A program made the translations under genes and the position numbers. A model generated the notes under the pieces. It was not told the DNA's origin, did no database searches, and saw only the letters and a program-made list of their open reading frames with translations. This document shows, one piece after another, positions 32,853 to 41,279 of a stretch of DNA of 47,307 nt; positions within the stretch are counted from its first letter, which is position 1, and each line of letters starts with the position of its first letter. This DNA is from Algoriphagus sp. (GTDB taxonomy: Bacteria; Bacteroidota; Bacteroidia; Cytophagales; Cyclobacteriaceae). The DNA lies in assembly GCA_021298245.1 (NCBI GenBank), contig JAJTDZ010000022.1, positions 1-47,307 of the forward strand. Reading direction: 5' to 3'.

Positions 32853-33399
32853 TCTGCCTGCTGATCAGCAAGAGGCGAAAGTGACAAAGTGGATTATCGG
32901 TATTTCTGTTGCTATACCCATTGCAGTAGCGGTATTGTTATTTATGCCAGCAAAGGTTACTTCTCTGGGAGGCTGGGTGTATTTTTTACCCCACCTTAAT
33001 GCTGTTATCAATACTGCAGCCTCCATTGCTTTGCTGTGTGGATTGGTGTTTATCAAACAAAAAAAATACACCTTGCATGGAGCGACGATGACTATTGCCT
33101 TCGTTTTGGGTGCTATTTTCTTGGTTTCCTATGTTATTTACCACGGTGCTGCAGAAAGCACTTCTTTTGGAGGTGAAGGCGGTATACGGTACTTGTATTA
33201 TTTTTTGTTGATCACCCATATTCTCTTTGCGGCCATAGCTTTATTTCCCATCCTCTTCGCCTACTATTATGGATATACCAACCAGCGGGAAAAGCATAGA
33301 AAAGTCGTTAAATTTGCCTATCCAATTTGGCTCTACGTATCTGTGACTGGAGTGATTGTATACCTTATGATCGCACCTTATTATACCCACGGATTTTAA
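32836..33399 (+). CDS. DUF420 family membrane protein (CtaM-like)
   Basis: A 187-residue protein with five helices. HLNAVINTAASIALLCGLVFI and KKYTLHGATMTIAFVLG, with YVIYHG, are the conserved DUF420 features. DUF420 members called CtaM/YozB are needed for maturation of heme-copper oxidases in Firmicutes, and the location directly after sco supports an oxidase assembly role here. The start overlaps sco by 17 bp. Function in Bacteroidota is inferred. Confidence 0.9.
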   Translation: MEKKNNLPADQQEAKVTKWIIGISVAIPIAVAVLLFMPAKVTSLGGWVYFLPHLNAVINTAASIALLCGLVFIKQKKYTLHGATMTIAFVLGAIFLVSYVIYHGAAESTSFGGEGGIRYLYYFLLITHILFAAIALFPILFAYYYGYTNQREKHRKVVKFAYPIWLYVSVTGVIVYLMIAPYYTHGF

Positions 33400-33414
33400 A
33401 AAAGGGACTGCACG

Positions 33415-33660
33415 ATGAAATTGAAATTTCTCTTCCTTTTCTTGGTTACCTTTTTGATCCGCATCAGTGCCATGGCCCAGTGCGCCATGTGTCGCGCTTC
33501 TGTAGAAAACAATGTGAGCAATGGGGAGACTACCATCGGGGCAGGTCTCAATTTGGGAATTTTATACCTCTTGATGATGCCTTATCTCATCGCTCTGGTC
33601 ATAGGAGTACTTTGGTATCGGGCCTCTAAAAAGAGGAAAGCCAAAGCCATCCTTAGATAA
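33415..33660 (+). CDS. Small CxxC-containing membrane protein at oxidase locus
   Basis: An 81-residue protein: signal peptide (residues 1-21, FLFLVTFLIRISAMA), then a short periplasmic stretch starting QCAMCRASVENN with an exposed CxxC (C23, C26), one membrane helix (about 46-65) and a basic tail. It follows DUF420 by 15 bp and closes the locus before a terminator. Context suggests a redox or copper-handling helper of oxidase assembly; no named family is recognised. I rate the gene real because of its spacing and signal peptide. Confidence 0.7.
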   Translation: MKLKFLFLFLVTFLIRISAMAQCAMCRASVENNVSNGETTIGAGLNLGILYLLMMPYLIALVIGVLWYRASKKRKAKAILR

Positions 33661-33669
33661 ATGATTTCG

Positions 33670-33699
33670 GCAAAGTTTGAATCCAAACTTTGCTTTTTT
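33670..33699 (+). terminator. Terminator of the respiratory locus, just before the kinase gene
   Basis: GCAAAGTTTG (33670-33679), a 4-nt loop, CAAACTTTGC (33684-33693) and six T to 33699. It ends 13 nt before the next ATG (33713), leaving no room for a separate promoter downstream. Confidence 0.85.
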
Positions 33700-33712
33700 A
33701 TTTTTAGAATTC

Positions 33713-36700
33713 ATGAAACCTCTTCTGCGAAGTATACTGCTTCTAGGCGGTGTATTTGTTCTTCCAATTCTCTTGATCTTGAATTTTTTTGTTTTTCAAA
33801 AAAGTCAAGAAGAGAATTATGTGGAGGTCATTGAATCAAAGATCCATGAGGTAGAAAAACTATTTGAGGAAGATTTTCAAAATATCCAAAAGGAAGTAGG
33901 TTCTGCCGATACCTTGAGCGCAGAGCTTTTTACCAACGGGAAATACACCTTTCCTTTTTTTATAATCTCTCCCCAAGGCCAACTCCTTTTTTGGTCAGAT
34001 TTTAGTTTTACTCTTGAATTTTCTTCTCTCGATCCAAGCAAGGAATACCAAGTTTTGGAAGACCCTAATGGGACTTTTTTAGCTAAAGTAAGTGCCTGGG
34101 AGTATGAAGGTGTAGAATATACTCTCGTTCAGGCCTATCGCTTGATTTGGCCTGGAACAATCAAAAACGATTATTTAGCAACAGGCCCTAATCCTGAAGT
34201 TTTTGGAAATGATCAATTCACCCTGTATCCAAATCCTGAGGAGGGTAGTTTTCAAATTTCTTCCAGATCGGGTAATTCCCTTTTTGGGATAGATTTTAAC
34301 TTGGGGTATGTTTCTGTAGGTAAAACCTTAACTACCCCTCTTTTTATCTTCAGTTGCTCAATCTTTTTACTCTATTTCTTGCTCAGCTTTAATTTTTTAA
34401 GAAAGAAATGGAAAAAAGGACAGGTATGGCAGGCCATTGGCTATGGATTTTTGATTTTGTGTTTGGTCCGTGTAGGGATGTTGTTGGGCAAATTTCCCCA
34501 AGCTTACATTGATCTTCCCTTGTTTGAATCCACTGAATATTCTTCAGGTTGGTTGATTCCTAGCTTGGGTGACCTTTTGTTGCATGTTTTAGGTTTGGCT
34601 GGTATTTTCGGTTTGGTAGTTTATCAACTTTCAAGTTCTGCTACTTTTGAAAAATTTTTACGCTGGAAAGAATCAGGTCGCCAAAACTGGGTTTTCTTCT
34701 TAGGATTTTTGTCTAGCTCCTTATTTTTTTTCCTCTTGTTGTGGATTTCTAGAGACTTCATGTTGCATGCTCAATGGATGTTGGATAGCTCCAGCATTGC
34801 ATCCTTTGAATTGTTTAAAGGGATAAATTTCTTCATCCTTTTTCTTTGGGCTTCCATGTATGTGTTTTTATCCCTTTGCTTCATTCAATTGCTGCGGCAG
34901 GGGGATGCACCAAAGCAACTCTTCTATAAATTTCTGGTACTGGCATCCATTCCCTTGATCATACTTCTTTTTTTATGGGGGCCTTGGATGGGTATTGCAG
35001 CCGTAGTCCATCTACTTTTTTTGCTGGCCATCCTTCGATTTGATTTGTATACCAATGTGTTTAGGCTGGGCTTAGAAACCTTCCTTACTTTATTCTTTGC
35101 TTGCCTTATGGCAGCCGTCTTGGTAGCTACAAGTGGGTTTCATAGCAAAAGAGAACGATTGATCCACTCCAAACGTGAGTTTGCTGAGCAAAACCTAGTT
35201 GCTAGGGATGAAATGACTTTGGGGTATTTGGAAGATATTTTTTCTCGCCTAAAAAATGATTTGTTTGTTCAAAATCGCCTAATTGATCCCTTACTTTCAA
35301 AAGAGCCCATCGTAACAAAAATCAAAAAAATATATTTGGACAATTACTTCGATCAATTTGATATTGAGGTACGAGTTTTCTCTACATCTGGTAGACAAAT
35401 TGCTGGTCAAGTAGAGGTTAAAAATTGGAGAACGCTACAGCAGGAGTATATTAAAAGTGATTATGCTACTAGGGTAAAGGATCTTTACTACCTAGAAGGG
35501 AATGCTAGTGCATCGGGCAACAAATACGTTTCGTTTATACCTATCCTGAAAGGCGACAATCTACTAGGATATATTTTTTTAGGACTTACCCAGGTAAAAA
35601 TTCAATCCGCAAGTGCTTATCCAAGATTACTTCTGGATAATAAGTTTGCTTCCAAATTGGAAAATGTAGGCTATGATTTTGGAGTTTTTCGTCAGGGAGA
35701 GTTGGTTAGAAGTGCAGGTACATTTAATTACCAGCAAAAGGAAATGGAGTCCCTGCTTTCCAATCCTAAGCTCTTAACTTCCGGTGTTGTAACGCAAGGC
35801 TACCATCATTTGGGGCTTGTCCATGGGGAGGATCTCATTGTATTGTCATCTCCTAGTTCCCCACTGGCCCAGTTTTTTAGTACGATTTCTATGTTTTTTG
35901 TTGTCTTTGTATTCCTGACCTTTATTTCTATTCTCTTAGGTGTTCTCTTTCAAGGGTATAAAAAACTTGAATTCAATTATTCTACCAAACTTCAGCTTTA
36001 TCTGAATTTTGCCTTTTTTTTCCCTATCATCATTATTTCCCTAATAACAACAGGACTTTTAACCCAAAGCTATAGAGACGATCTAAATGCTCAGTACATT
36101 CAAAAGGCAAGTCTGATCAAAGGGAATTTGCTTCGTTTTTTTTCAAATCAAGAGCAGGCGGTAGATAGGGATGTTCTCTCGGAAGAAATCAATACCCTAG
36201 CCAATACGGCAGGTAGTGATATTCATCTGTATTCTGAACAAGGCATTTTAGAGGTAAGCAGTCGTCCAGCCATTTTTGAAAAGAAAATTCTTTCCCCTTA
36301 TATCCATCCACAAGCCCTTGCAGGCATTAACGAGAGTAATTTGTCTCAAGTCTTGGTAAATGAGGAGATTGGAAAATTACAGTACCAAACGGTTTATCTA
36401 TCCTTACCTTCCCAAGGAACGGAAGGTAATTTTGGGATTCTTGCCATTCCTTTTTTTGAGTCGGAGGAAGAGTTAAATGCTTTGATATCAGGAGCTTTAG
36501 GAAATGTTTTCAATGCTTTTGTAATCATTTTCATCTTGTTTTTGATGGTGTCTTTTTTAGTAACCAAGCATCTTACCCTTCCTTTCAGGTTGCTCACTCA
36601 AAAATTAAAGACCACTGACTTGGAAGATAATGTGCCCATGTACTGGACTTCTAAAGATGAAATTGGCTTGTTGGTCAATGAATACAACAATATGCTCGCC

Positions 36701-37435
36701 AAGCTCGAGGCAAGTAAAAAAGTATTAGCATCCACAGAAAAAGAATCTGCATGGAGGGAAATGGCCAAACAAGTGGCTCATGAAATAAAAAACCCATTGA
36801 CCCCAATGAAATTAACCCTTCAGCATCTTTTAAGACTGCAGAAAGAAGGTCAATTGGAAGTCGATGGAAAACTCAAAAAATCTCTAGAAACTTTGATTCA
36901 TCAGGTAGATGCCCTGAGTGGTATTGCTTCCTCTTTTTCCACTTTTGCAAAAATGCCACTTCCAAGCAATGAGCTTATCAACTTTAAAGAAGTGGTCACT
37001 CGGGCCTTGGAATTATTTAAACCCGACAAGCGGCTTGATCTTGTGTTTCAAGACGATTCCTTCAGCGATCAGATCCCCATATTAGGAGATGACAAACTTT
37101 TTGGAAGGGTGATTTCCAATCTAATTATCAATGGAATGCAGGCTGTAGAAGCAGGGAAAAGGCCTCAAATCCGGGTGTGGTTATGGATGAACGAGGAGGC
37201 TGTATTTTTAGAAATTTCAGATAACGGCAAGGGGATTCCTGTAGAACTCCGAGATAAAATTTTTATTCCCAATTTCAGTACCAAAAGCCAAGGATCTGGA
37301 TTGGGATTGGCCATTGCAAAAAGTGGAGTAGAGACGGCAGGCGGCAAAATTTGGTTTGAAACCGAACTTGGAAAAGGAAGTACTTTCTTTTTAACTTTTC
37401 CCCTGCAGCAAACTAAAACTTCTAAGAAAAAGTAG
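33713..37435 (+). CDS. Orphan membrane sensor histidine kinase (NtrY-like, multi-pass)
   Basis: A 1240-residue sensor kinase from the ATG at 33713; an in-frame TTG 12 codons earlier lies inside a terminator stem and is rejected. The N-terminal ~990 residues carry about eleven hydrophobic segments in three clusters (one near residues 5-22, six or seven between about 205 and 485, two near 720-790 and one near 935-955) with extracytoplasmic loops between. A HAMP linker follows, then the H-box EMAKQVAHEIKNPLTPMK (His1023), N-box NLIINGMQAVE, G1 DNGKGIP and GSGLGLAI, all intact. No response regulator gene is adjacent. The kinase region and HAMP are NtrY-like; the signal sensed is unknown. Confidence 0.9.
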   Translation: MKPLLRSILLLGGVFVLPILLILNFFVFQKSQEENYVEVIESKIHEVEKLFEEDFQNIQKEVGSADTLSAELFTNGKYTFPFFIISPQGQLLFWSDFSFTLEFSSLDPSKEYQVLEDPNGTFLAKVSAWEYEGVEYTLVQAYRLIWPGTIKNDYLATGPNPEVFGNDQFTLYPNPEEGSFQISSRSGNSLFGIDFNLGYVSVGKTLTTPLFIFSCSIFLLYFLLSFNFLRKKWKKGQVWQAIGYGFLILCLVRVGMLLGKFPQAYIDLPLFESTEYSSGWLIPSLGDLLLHVLGLAGIFGLVVYQLSSSATFEKFLRWKESGRQNWVFFLGFLSSSLFFFLLLWISRDFMLHAQWMLDSSSIASFELFKGINFFILFLWASMYVFLSLCFIQLLRQGDAPKQLFYKFLVLASIPLIILLFLWGPWMGIAAVVHLLFLLAILRFDLYTNVFRLGLETFLTLFFACLMAAVLVATSGFHSKRERLIHSKREFAEQNLVARDEMTLGYLEDIFSRLKNDLFVQNRLIDPLLSKEPIVTKIKKIYLDNYFDQFDIEVRVFSTSGRQIAGQVEVKNWRTLQQEYIKSDYATRVKDLYYLEGNASASGNKYVSFIPILKGDNLLGYIFLGLTQVKIQSASAYPRLLLDNKFASKLENVGYDFGVFRQGELVRSAGTFNYQQKEMESLLSNPKLLTSGVVTQGYHHLGLVHGEDLIVLSSPSSPLAQFFSTISMFFVVFVFLTFISILLGVLFQGYKKLEFNYSTKLQLYLNFAFFFPIIIISLITTGLLTQSYRDDLNAQYIQKASLIKGNLLRFFSNQEQAVDRDVLSEEINTLANTAGSDIHLYSEQGILEVSSRPAIFEKKILSPYIHPQALAGINESNLSQVLVNEEIGKLQYQTVYLSLPSQGTEGNFGILAIPFFESEEELNALISGALGNVFNAFVIIFILFLMVSFLVTKHLTLPFRLLTQKLKTTDLEDNVPMYWTSKDEIGLLVNEYNNMLAKLEASKKVLASTEKESAWREMAKQVAHEIKNPLTPMKLTLQHLLRLQKEGQLEVDGKLKKSLETLIHQVDALSGIASSFSTFAKMPLPSNELINFKEVVTRALELFKPDKRLDLVFQDDSFSDQIPILGDDKLFGRVISNLIINGMQAVEAGKRPQIRVWLWMNEEAVFLEISDNGKGIPVELRDKIFIPNFSTKSQGSGLGLAIAKSGVETAGGKIWFETELGKGSTFFLTFPLQQTKTSKKK

Positions 37436-37446
37436 TGACTATCTTT

Positions 37447-37472
37447 TCTAGATCCTCTAGCTAGATTTTTTT
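37447..37472 (+). terminator. Weak hairpin with T7 after the kinase gene
   Basis: TCTAG (37447-37451), a 9-nt loop, CTAGA (37461-37465) and seven T. The stem is only 5 bp with alternative pairings, so this is tentative. Confidence 0.35.
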
Positions 37473-37528
37473 ACCTGTGCCTAGGGCCTATTTTACTACT
37501 GAAAATTACCACCGTCAGCCACTAATCC

Positions 37529-37557
37529 TTTGTAAACCATAAAATAATGTAACTTTG
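37529..37557 (+). promoter_or_regulatory. Candidate promoter of the SDR-ispG pair
   Basis: TTTG (37529-37532), a 17-nt spacer and TAACTTTG (37550-37557); the -7 matches TAnnTTTG but the spacer is 2 nt short. It would give a leader of about 39 nt before 37603. Confidence 0.42.
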
Positions 37558-37602
37558 TCTAATCTAATTAGTTGTTATACTAACTATTAACTTACCAACT
37601 GC

Positions 37603-38307
37603 ATGAGAAGAAGTATTCTAGTTACGGGAGGTACCAGGGGAATTGGAAGGGCCATAGTAGAAAAATTTGCCGAACAAGGATTCGACATTTTCACCTGTGC
37701 CCGCAACGGAGAGGATCTCGCTTCTTTGAGAAGATTCTTAGAGGAGAGGTTTCCCAAAATCTTGGTCAACACCTTTGTGGCTGACCTTAGCGTAAAGGAG
37801 GAAGTCCTTCGTTTTGCGGAGCAGGTAAAAGCCAAAGCCATTCCAGATGTGCTGGTTCACAATACGGGTATTTTTCTCCCTGGAGCCTTACACGATGAAG
37901 CCGATGGCAACCTAGAATTTTTGATGCAGACAAATGTGTATTCTGCCTATCGCCTTACCCGAGCTTTTTCCAAAGAGCTGATGCAGAGAAAATCTGGACA
38001 TATCTTCAGCATTGGATCCATTGCGGGGATTACTGCCTATCCCAATGGAGGAAGTTATTCCGTATCCAAATGGGCCATGCTGGGCATGACCAAATGCTTT
38101 CGTGAGGAATTTAAACCCCATCAGATTAAAGTGACTTCTATTCTTCCAGGAGCCACCCTTACCGATGCTTGGGCAGGAGTGGATTTGCCTGCCGAGAGGT
38201 TTGTTGCTGCGCAAAATGTGGCCGATATGGTTTGGGCTACGTACAACCTCTCGCCACATGCCGTGGTGGAAGAAGTAATTATTCGACCTCAATTAGGAGA
38301 CATATAA
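37603..38307 (+). CDS. SDR family NAD(P)-dependent oxidoreductase
   Basis: A 234-residue classical short-chain dehydrogenase/reductase. The nucleotide-binding TGGTRGIG is at residues 8-15, and the catalytic Ser139, Tyr152 and Lys156 are in GSIAGITAYPNGGSYSVSK. The NAG motif is VHNTGIF. The substrate cannot be told from the sequence; members of the clan act on sugars, steroids and fatty-acyl derivatives. It is followed 3 nt later by ispG, so the two are cotranscribed, though I know of no established functional link. Confidence 0.9.
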   Translation: MRRSILVTGGTRGIGRAIVEKFAEQGFDIFTCARNGEDLASLRRFLEERFPKILVNTFVADLSVKEEVLRFAEQVKAKAIPDVLVHNTGIFLPGALHDEADGNLEFLMQTNVYSAYRLTRAFSKELMQRKSGHIFSIGSIAGITAYPNGGSYSVSKWAMLGMTKCFREEFKPHQIKVTSILPGATLTDAWAGVDLPAERFVAAQNVADMVWATYNLSPHAVVEEVIIRPQLGDI

Positions 38308-38310
38308 GTT

Positions 38311-40299
38311 ATGGATGCTAGAAATGAAAATTTTACAGCCTCGTATTGCGATAGCTTGATCCGTTATCAACGAAGGAAAACCATTCCTGTCAAGGTAGGA
38401 GATGTAATCATAGGAGGTGATCATCCCATCGTGGTGCAATCCATGACTACGGTCGACACGATGGATACGCAGGGCTCTGTGGAGCAGTGCATCCGAATGA
38501 TTGATTCCGGATGTCAATTGATTCGAATCACCGCACCTTCGCTCAAAGAGGCGGAGAACCTGCGCAACATCAAGGAGGAATTGCGAAAGCGGGGATACCA
38601 TACTCCCTTAGTTGCAGACATACACTTCACACCGAATGCGGCAGAGCTAGCAGCCAGGATTGTGGAAAAGGTCAGAATAAATCCAGGTAACTATGCCGAT
38701 AAAAAGAAATTTGAGGTAATTGACTACACCGACGCCTCCTATGCGGAAGAGTTGGAGCGGATACGAGAGCGATTTTTACCCTTGGTGAAGATTTGTAAAG
38801 AAAACGGCACGGCCATGCGCATTGGCACCAATCACGGCTCACTTTCCGATCGGATCATGAGTCGCTATGGGGATACCCCACTAGGGATGGTGGAATCTGC
38901 CCTGGAATTTTTGAGAGTATGTGAGGACGAAAAGTTTTTTGATATTGTAATTTCCATGAAATCCTCCAACACCCAGGTAATGGTACAGGCCTACAGGCTG
39001 TTGGTTCAAAAACTTAATGAAGGGGGATTTCAGCCTTATCCTCTTCACCTCGGAGTCACCGAGGCAGGTGAAGCAGAAGATGGAAGAATCAAATCGGCCG
39101 TAGGCATTGGTACCTTGCTCGAAGACGGACTAGGAGATACGGTAAGGGTATCCTTGACCGAAGATCCAGAGTTTGAGGCACCCGTAGCCAGGGCCTTGAT
39201 TGATCGATATGCCTTAAGAGGCACTCATGCTCCAATTGCACCCCTAGCCTCCTATCCCATTGATCCTTTTGAGTATACCAAGCGTCAAGTAGCTGAAGTT
39301 TTCAATTTTGGAGGTCAAAATGTACCTAGGGTAATTACCGACATTTCCAAAATTGAAAATATTCAGGATAGGGAAATGAAGGCGGTAGGACATTTTTACT
39401 TGCCTGAATTGGACAAATGGAAAATGAATGATTTGGGCTGTGATTTCATTTATTCGGGCACCAATCCCATTCCTTTTATGCTGCCCAATGGGATGAAGGA
39501 GATTCAAGATTTCCCCCTTTGGGTACAGGCAAAGGACAAGGTAAATACTTTTCCTTTGTTTAGATTAGAAGAATACACCAAGGCAGCGGAGCTTCATCAA
39601 GAGCTTAATTTCCTTTCGGTAGAAGACCTTCAGATCGATAAGGTCATACCCGTGGTGGCTTCCCGAAAAGATACGGTCCTTATTCTCTCCACTTCCAATT
39701 CCCACAGCATGCCTGCCTTACGAAGGGCATTTGTGCAGTTGATCGATTCGAATTGCAAAGTGCCGGTGGTGGTTAAGGTGAGCTATCCAGACCAAACTGC
39801 CGACGATACCATGCTCTACACCGCTACGGATGTGGGAGGATTGCTAGTAGATGGCTTGGGGGATGGAATCTTTATTTCTTTGGAAAAAGAAGGAGAGCAT
39901 TCCAGAACAGAACTTCTCGATCAAATCAAATTGCACAACTCCGTCAGCTTTGGTGTGCTGCAAGCGGCTCGCACCCGTATGTCCAAAACGGAGTATATTT
40001 CTTGTCCTTCTTGTGGACGAACTCTTTTTGATTTGCAGGAAACGACAGCCATGATAAGAAAGCGTACAGATCACCTGAAAGGAGTCAAGATCGGGATCAT
40101 GGGCTGCATTGTCAATGGACCAGGGGAGATGGCCGATGCCGATTACGGATATGTGGGCTCAGGGAAAGGAAAAATCACCCTCTACAAAGGGAAGGAAGTG
40201 GTCAAGCGCTCTGTGCCTTCAGAGCAGGCGGTAGATGAATTGATCAATATCATTCGTGAGGACGGAAGGTGGCTTGAGCCAGAAGCGATCCAAGTATAG
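38311..40299 (+). CDS. ispG: (E)-4-hydroxy-3-methylbut-2-enyl-diphosphate synthase, long form
   Basis: A 662-residue IspG/GcpE that reductively removes water from methylerythritol cyclodiphosphate to give HMBPP in the MEP isoprenoid pathway. The N-terminal TIM-barrel part includes VVQSMTTVDTMDT and RITAPSLKEAENL; a large central insertion, typical of Bacteroidota, chlamydiae and plants, lies between it and the C-terminal [4Fe-4S] domain. The cluster cysteines fit CPSC (about 564 and 567) and GCIVNGPGEM (about 598). Electrons come from ferredoxin or flavodoxin. It is 3 nt after the SDR gene. Confidence 0.96.
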   Translation: MDARNENFTASYCDSLIRYQRRKTIPVKVGDVIIGGDHPIVVQSMTTVDTMDTQGSVEQCIRMIDSGCQLIRITAPSLKEAENLRNIKEELRKRGYHTPLVADIHFTPNAAELAARIVEKVRINPGNYADKKKFEVIDYTDASYAEELERIRERFLPLVKICKENGTAMRIGTNHGSLSDRIMSRYGDTPLGMVESALEFLRVCEDEKFFDIVISMKSSNTQVMVQAYRLLVQKLNEGGFQPYPLHLGVTEAGEAEDGRIKSAVGIGTLLEDGLGDTVRVSLTEDPEFEAPVARALIDRYALRGTHAPIAPLASYPIDPFEYTKRQVAEVFNFGGQNVPRVITDISKIENIQDREMKAVGHFYLPELDKWKMNDLGCDFIYSGTNPIPFMLPNGMKEIQDFPLWVQAKDKVNTFPLFRLEEYTKAAELHQELNFLSVEDLQIDKVIPVVASRKDTVLILSTSNSHSMPALRRAFVQLIDSNCKVPVVVKVSYPDQTADDTMLYTATDVGGLLVDGLGDGIFISLEKEGEHSRTELLDQIKLHNSVSFGVLQAARTRMSKTEYISCPSCGRTLFDLQETTAMIRKRTDHLKGVKIGIMGCIVNGPGEMADADYGYVGSGKGKITLYKGKEVVKRSVPSEQAVDELINIIREDGRWLEPEAIQV

Positions 40300-40362
40300 G
40301 ACTTAGGCAGGGATACCTCGATTTAATGATTTTTCTTTATCAAAAACTCACCTTCTTAAACT

Positions 40363-40370
40363 TATCTTTG
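40363..40370 (+). promoter_or_regulatory. Candidate -7 element for the small membrane gene at 40404
   Basis: TATCTTTG matches TAnnTTTG and lies 33 nt before the ATG. No good TTTG is at the -33 position (TTTAT is there). Confidence 0.4.
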
Positions 40371-40403
40371 TACAGGATAGTTTACTAGTAAAATAATTTC
40401 CTT

Positions 40404-40601
40404 ATGGCAGAAAAAAATCCAGTAAAAGAGTTCTTTAAATTGGGAGAGGTAGGGAATTATTTTCTCAGGGTCTTTCGTAAGCCCGACCCCAACGCCCCTA
40501 CGAGCTTTAATTTGAGGATGATGCACGGCATCAACAAGATTTCCATCCTAGTATTCTTGGCTGCCGTCCTTGTATGGACAGCCAAGCGACTTTTTTTCTG
40601 A
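40404..40601 (+). CDS. Small conserved-looking membrane protein, unknown
   Basis: A 65-residue protein with a charged N-terminal half (KEFFKLGEVGNYFLRVF and FRKPDPNAPTSF) and one C-terminal helix (about 46-62, KISILVFLAAVLVW) followed by a basic end. It has a promoter-like TATCTTTG 33 nt upstream and stands alone between ispG and a minus-strand pair. The composition suggests an inner-membrane peptide; I recall similar short proteins in Bacteroidota genomes but cannot name a function. Confidence 0.65.
   Translation: MAEKNPVKEFFKLGEVGNYFLRVFRKPDPNAPTSFNLRMMHGINKISILVFLAAVLVWTAKRLFF
40557..40597 (+). terminator. Possible terminator overlapping the end of the small membrane gene
   Basis: TTGGCT (40557-40562) pairs with AGCCAA (40580-40585), with an inner GTCC/GGAC stem, followed 5 nt later by seven T (40591-40597) that overlap the last codons. 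It is imperfect and tentative. Confidence 0.35.
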
Positions 40602-40637
40602 GCTAGGATTCTATTTGCTTGGGGGTACTTCTTCTAA

Positions 40638-41276
40638 TTAAAACATCAACCCTACTTGAATACTCAAGCTGTGGTATAAGGTTGCTGTTTTGGTTAATGC
40701 ACTGAATCCCTCAGGTAGTCGAGAGGAGGTATGGAAAATAGGAATTCTAGGGCGGCTCTCTGCATTGCTGTGTGTGCCCTCCAGGAAAGCCGTAGGTTGT
40801 CTCTTATAGCCAACACTCGCTGTCAATCCCCAATTTCCTTTTTTTGCAGGCAATCGAAATCCTACACTAGGGTGGATCATGATCCCTGATTCGTGCCAGG
40901 TGCTAGACCACTCGGTGCGTTCTATTTTTTCTAGGATAGGGGATCCGTAAGCGAGATCTAATCCAGCCATTAGCCTTGGACCATCCGATTGGGTTAGAAA
41001 GCCTCTCCAACCTAGCCCCAAAGGAAGTGTAGTTACGGAAGGGTATTGATCTATTCCCAACTTGACCCCAAGCCATTGCTTGGGAAGGACTTCTTTTCCA
41101 AAAAAAGTTGAAACGGATAATCCTAGTCTAGCAGTGGTGGTTTCGTCCCAAAGGTTTTCTGTTTTTCCACCCAAAACCCCCATTTCCACCTGTTTGAGCC
41201 AGGGCTTTTCTTGGCCCAGGCAGGTGCCTAAAAACCCAAAATAAGCGAGCAGAACCCATACATATCTTTTGACCAT
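40638..41276 (-). CDS. Predicted outer-membrane beta-barrel protein
   Basis: A 212-residue exported protein with a signal peptide (YVWVLLAYFGFLGTCLG, cleaved near residue 21). The mature part is amphipathic with repeated Trp/Tyr/Gly strands and ends in an aromatic residue (SIQVGLMF), as in small outer-membrane barrels. It starts 3 nt after the stop of the LVIVD-repeat lipoprotein gene, so the two form one operon and may work together on the surface. No named family. Confidence 0.65.
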   Translation of the reverse strand: MVKRYVWVLLAYFGFLGTCLGQEKPWLKQVEMGVLGGKTENLWDETTTARLGLSVSTFFGKEVLPKQWLGVKLGIDQYPSVTTLPLGLGWRGFLTQSDGPRLMAGLDLAYGSPILEKIERTEWSSTWHESGIMIHPSVGFRLPAKKGNWGLTASVGYKRQPTAFLEGTHSNAESRPRIPIFHTSSRLPEGFSALTKTATLYHSLSIQVGLMF

Positions 41277-41279
41277 GGC

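Noticed and set aside
17283-33660. Possible CRISPR, mobile element or defence island in or near the respiratory locus
   Set aside because: No repeats, integrase, transposase or tRNA-flanking direct repeat seen; the tRNA-Cys nearby has no duplicated 3' end. Coding style is uniform and genes are housekeeping.
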